Positions 54,981-55,120 of a stretch of 55,120 nucleotides of DNA are shown in pieces. How positions within the stretch are numbered: the stretch's first letter is position 1; each line of letters opens with the position of its first letter. Position numbers and translations under genes: made by a program. Source of the stretch: an uncultured Thermoguttaceae bacterium (GTDB lineage: Bacteria; Planctomycetota; Planctomycetia; Pirellulales; Thermoguttaceae); contig CALFBP010000036.1 of assembly GCA_937951625.1 (NCBI GenBank), positions 1 through 55,120 on the forward strand, written 5' to 3'. The notes beneath the pieces are model-generated. The model saw only the letters and a list, made by a program, of their open reading frames with translations. It did no database searches and had not been told where the DNA came from.

Positions 54981-55120
54981 TTACGCCCACTTGAGCACCG
55001 CGCCAGTGTCGGCACTGGTGGCCATCGAGGCGTATTTCGCCAAGATGCCGGTCTTGAAGCGAGGCTCGATCGGCTTCCACTGCTGGCGCCGTCGTGCCAG
55101 CTCCTCTTCGCTCAACCGGA
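54981..55120 (-). CDS. ilvD: Dihydroxy-acid dehydratase, C-terminal end (5' partial)
   Basis: Reading the - strand from the window edge gives 46 codons ending at TAA (54983-54981). The peptide [20 protein letters not shown], then [20 protein letters not shown], matches the C-terminal tail of IlvD, which converts dihydroxy acids to 2-keto acids in branched-chain amino-acid synthesis. Only the last segment lies in the window; catalytic Cys ligands are outside. The gene converges with the response regulator, with 129 nt between the stops. Confidence 0.85.
   Translation of the reverse strand, partial: RLSEEELARRRQQWKPIEPRFKTGILAKYASMATSADTGAVLKWA

Noticed and set aside
1-55120. tRNA, rRNA, insertion sequences, att sites and riboswitches
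   Set aside because: None could be recognised on either strand by eye; a tRNAscan-SE/Infernal run would be decisive for small RNAs.

Overview
The window (about 55 kb, GC-rich) looks like a chromosome segment from a planctomycete, probably of the Pirellulales type. The evidence is a type II prepilin-like DUF1559 protein with an H-x9-D motif near its C-terminus, an ASPIC/FG-GAP (CRTAC1-type) secreted protein beside a TPR protein, an HzsA-like discoidin plus c-type haem protein, a Cys-rich exported protein, and large membrane proteins with glutamine-amidotransferase-like domains. The placement is inferred from gene families; no rRNA or tRNA is present to confirm it.

Bases 1-16253 hold the end of a natural-product cluster, all on the + strand. 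It comprises the C-terminal part of a type I PKS (ER-KR-ACP), a hybrid protein (KS, degraded AT, carrier protein, then C-A-PCP-TE), a SyrD/PvdE-type ABC exporter, a MacA/MacB export pair and a GT1 glycosyltransferase. The KS lacks the first catalytic His and the AT lacks its Ser. The hybrid protein therefore probably passes a finished acyl chain to the NRPS half without extending it. The A-domain pocket reads as an ornithine code. The expected product is an acylated, possibly cyclised and glycosylated ornithine-containing compound.

Bases 16363-31357 hold tgt and a secreted DUF4832 protein (both -), then two tandem, same-architecture membrane proteins of unknown function (19342-24926). After these come a hemerythrin-like protein, cysK with a good promoter, a convergent Cys-rich repeat protein with a clear terminator, an orphan Hpt protein and the HzsA-like protein.

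Bases 31379-41169 hold the CRTAC1/TPR pair, a lipoprotein and the DUF1559 prepilin-like gene (all -), then tadA-tadB-tadC and a small exported protein (all +).

Bases 41176-48815 hold an M42 peptidase (-) and an aspartate-family amino-acid run (+): hom, an ApgM-like proposed homoserine kinase, and a four-ACT aspartokinase. Inserted between the last two is a two-gene ATPase plus TOPRIM-like pair that resembles split OLD/PARIS/Rlo-type defence modules. This is the best candidate for an undescribed system in the window.

Bases 49093-55120 hold an ACR3-like transporter, larE, and a ZraP/ZraS/ZraR-like envelope or metal stress locus. That locus has a sigma-54 promoter match and repeated GCAGAAA sites upstream. 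The window closes with the C-terminal end of ilvD on the - strand.
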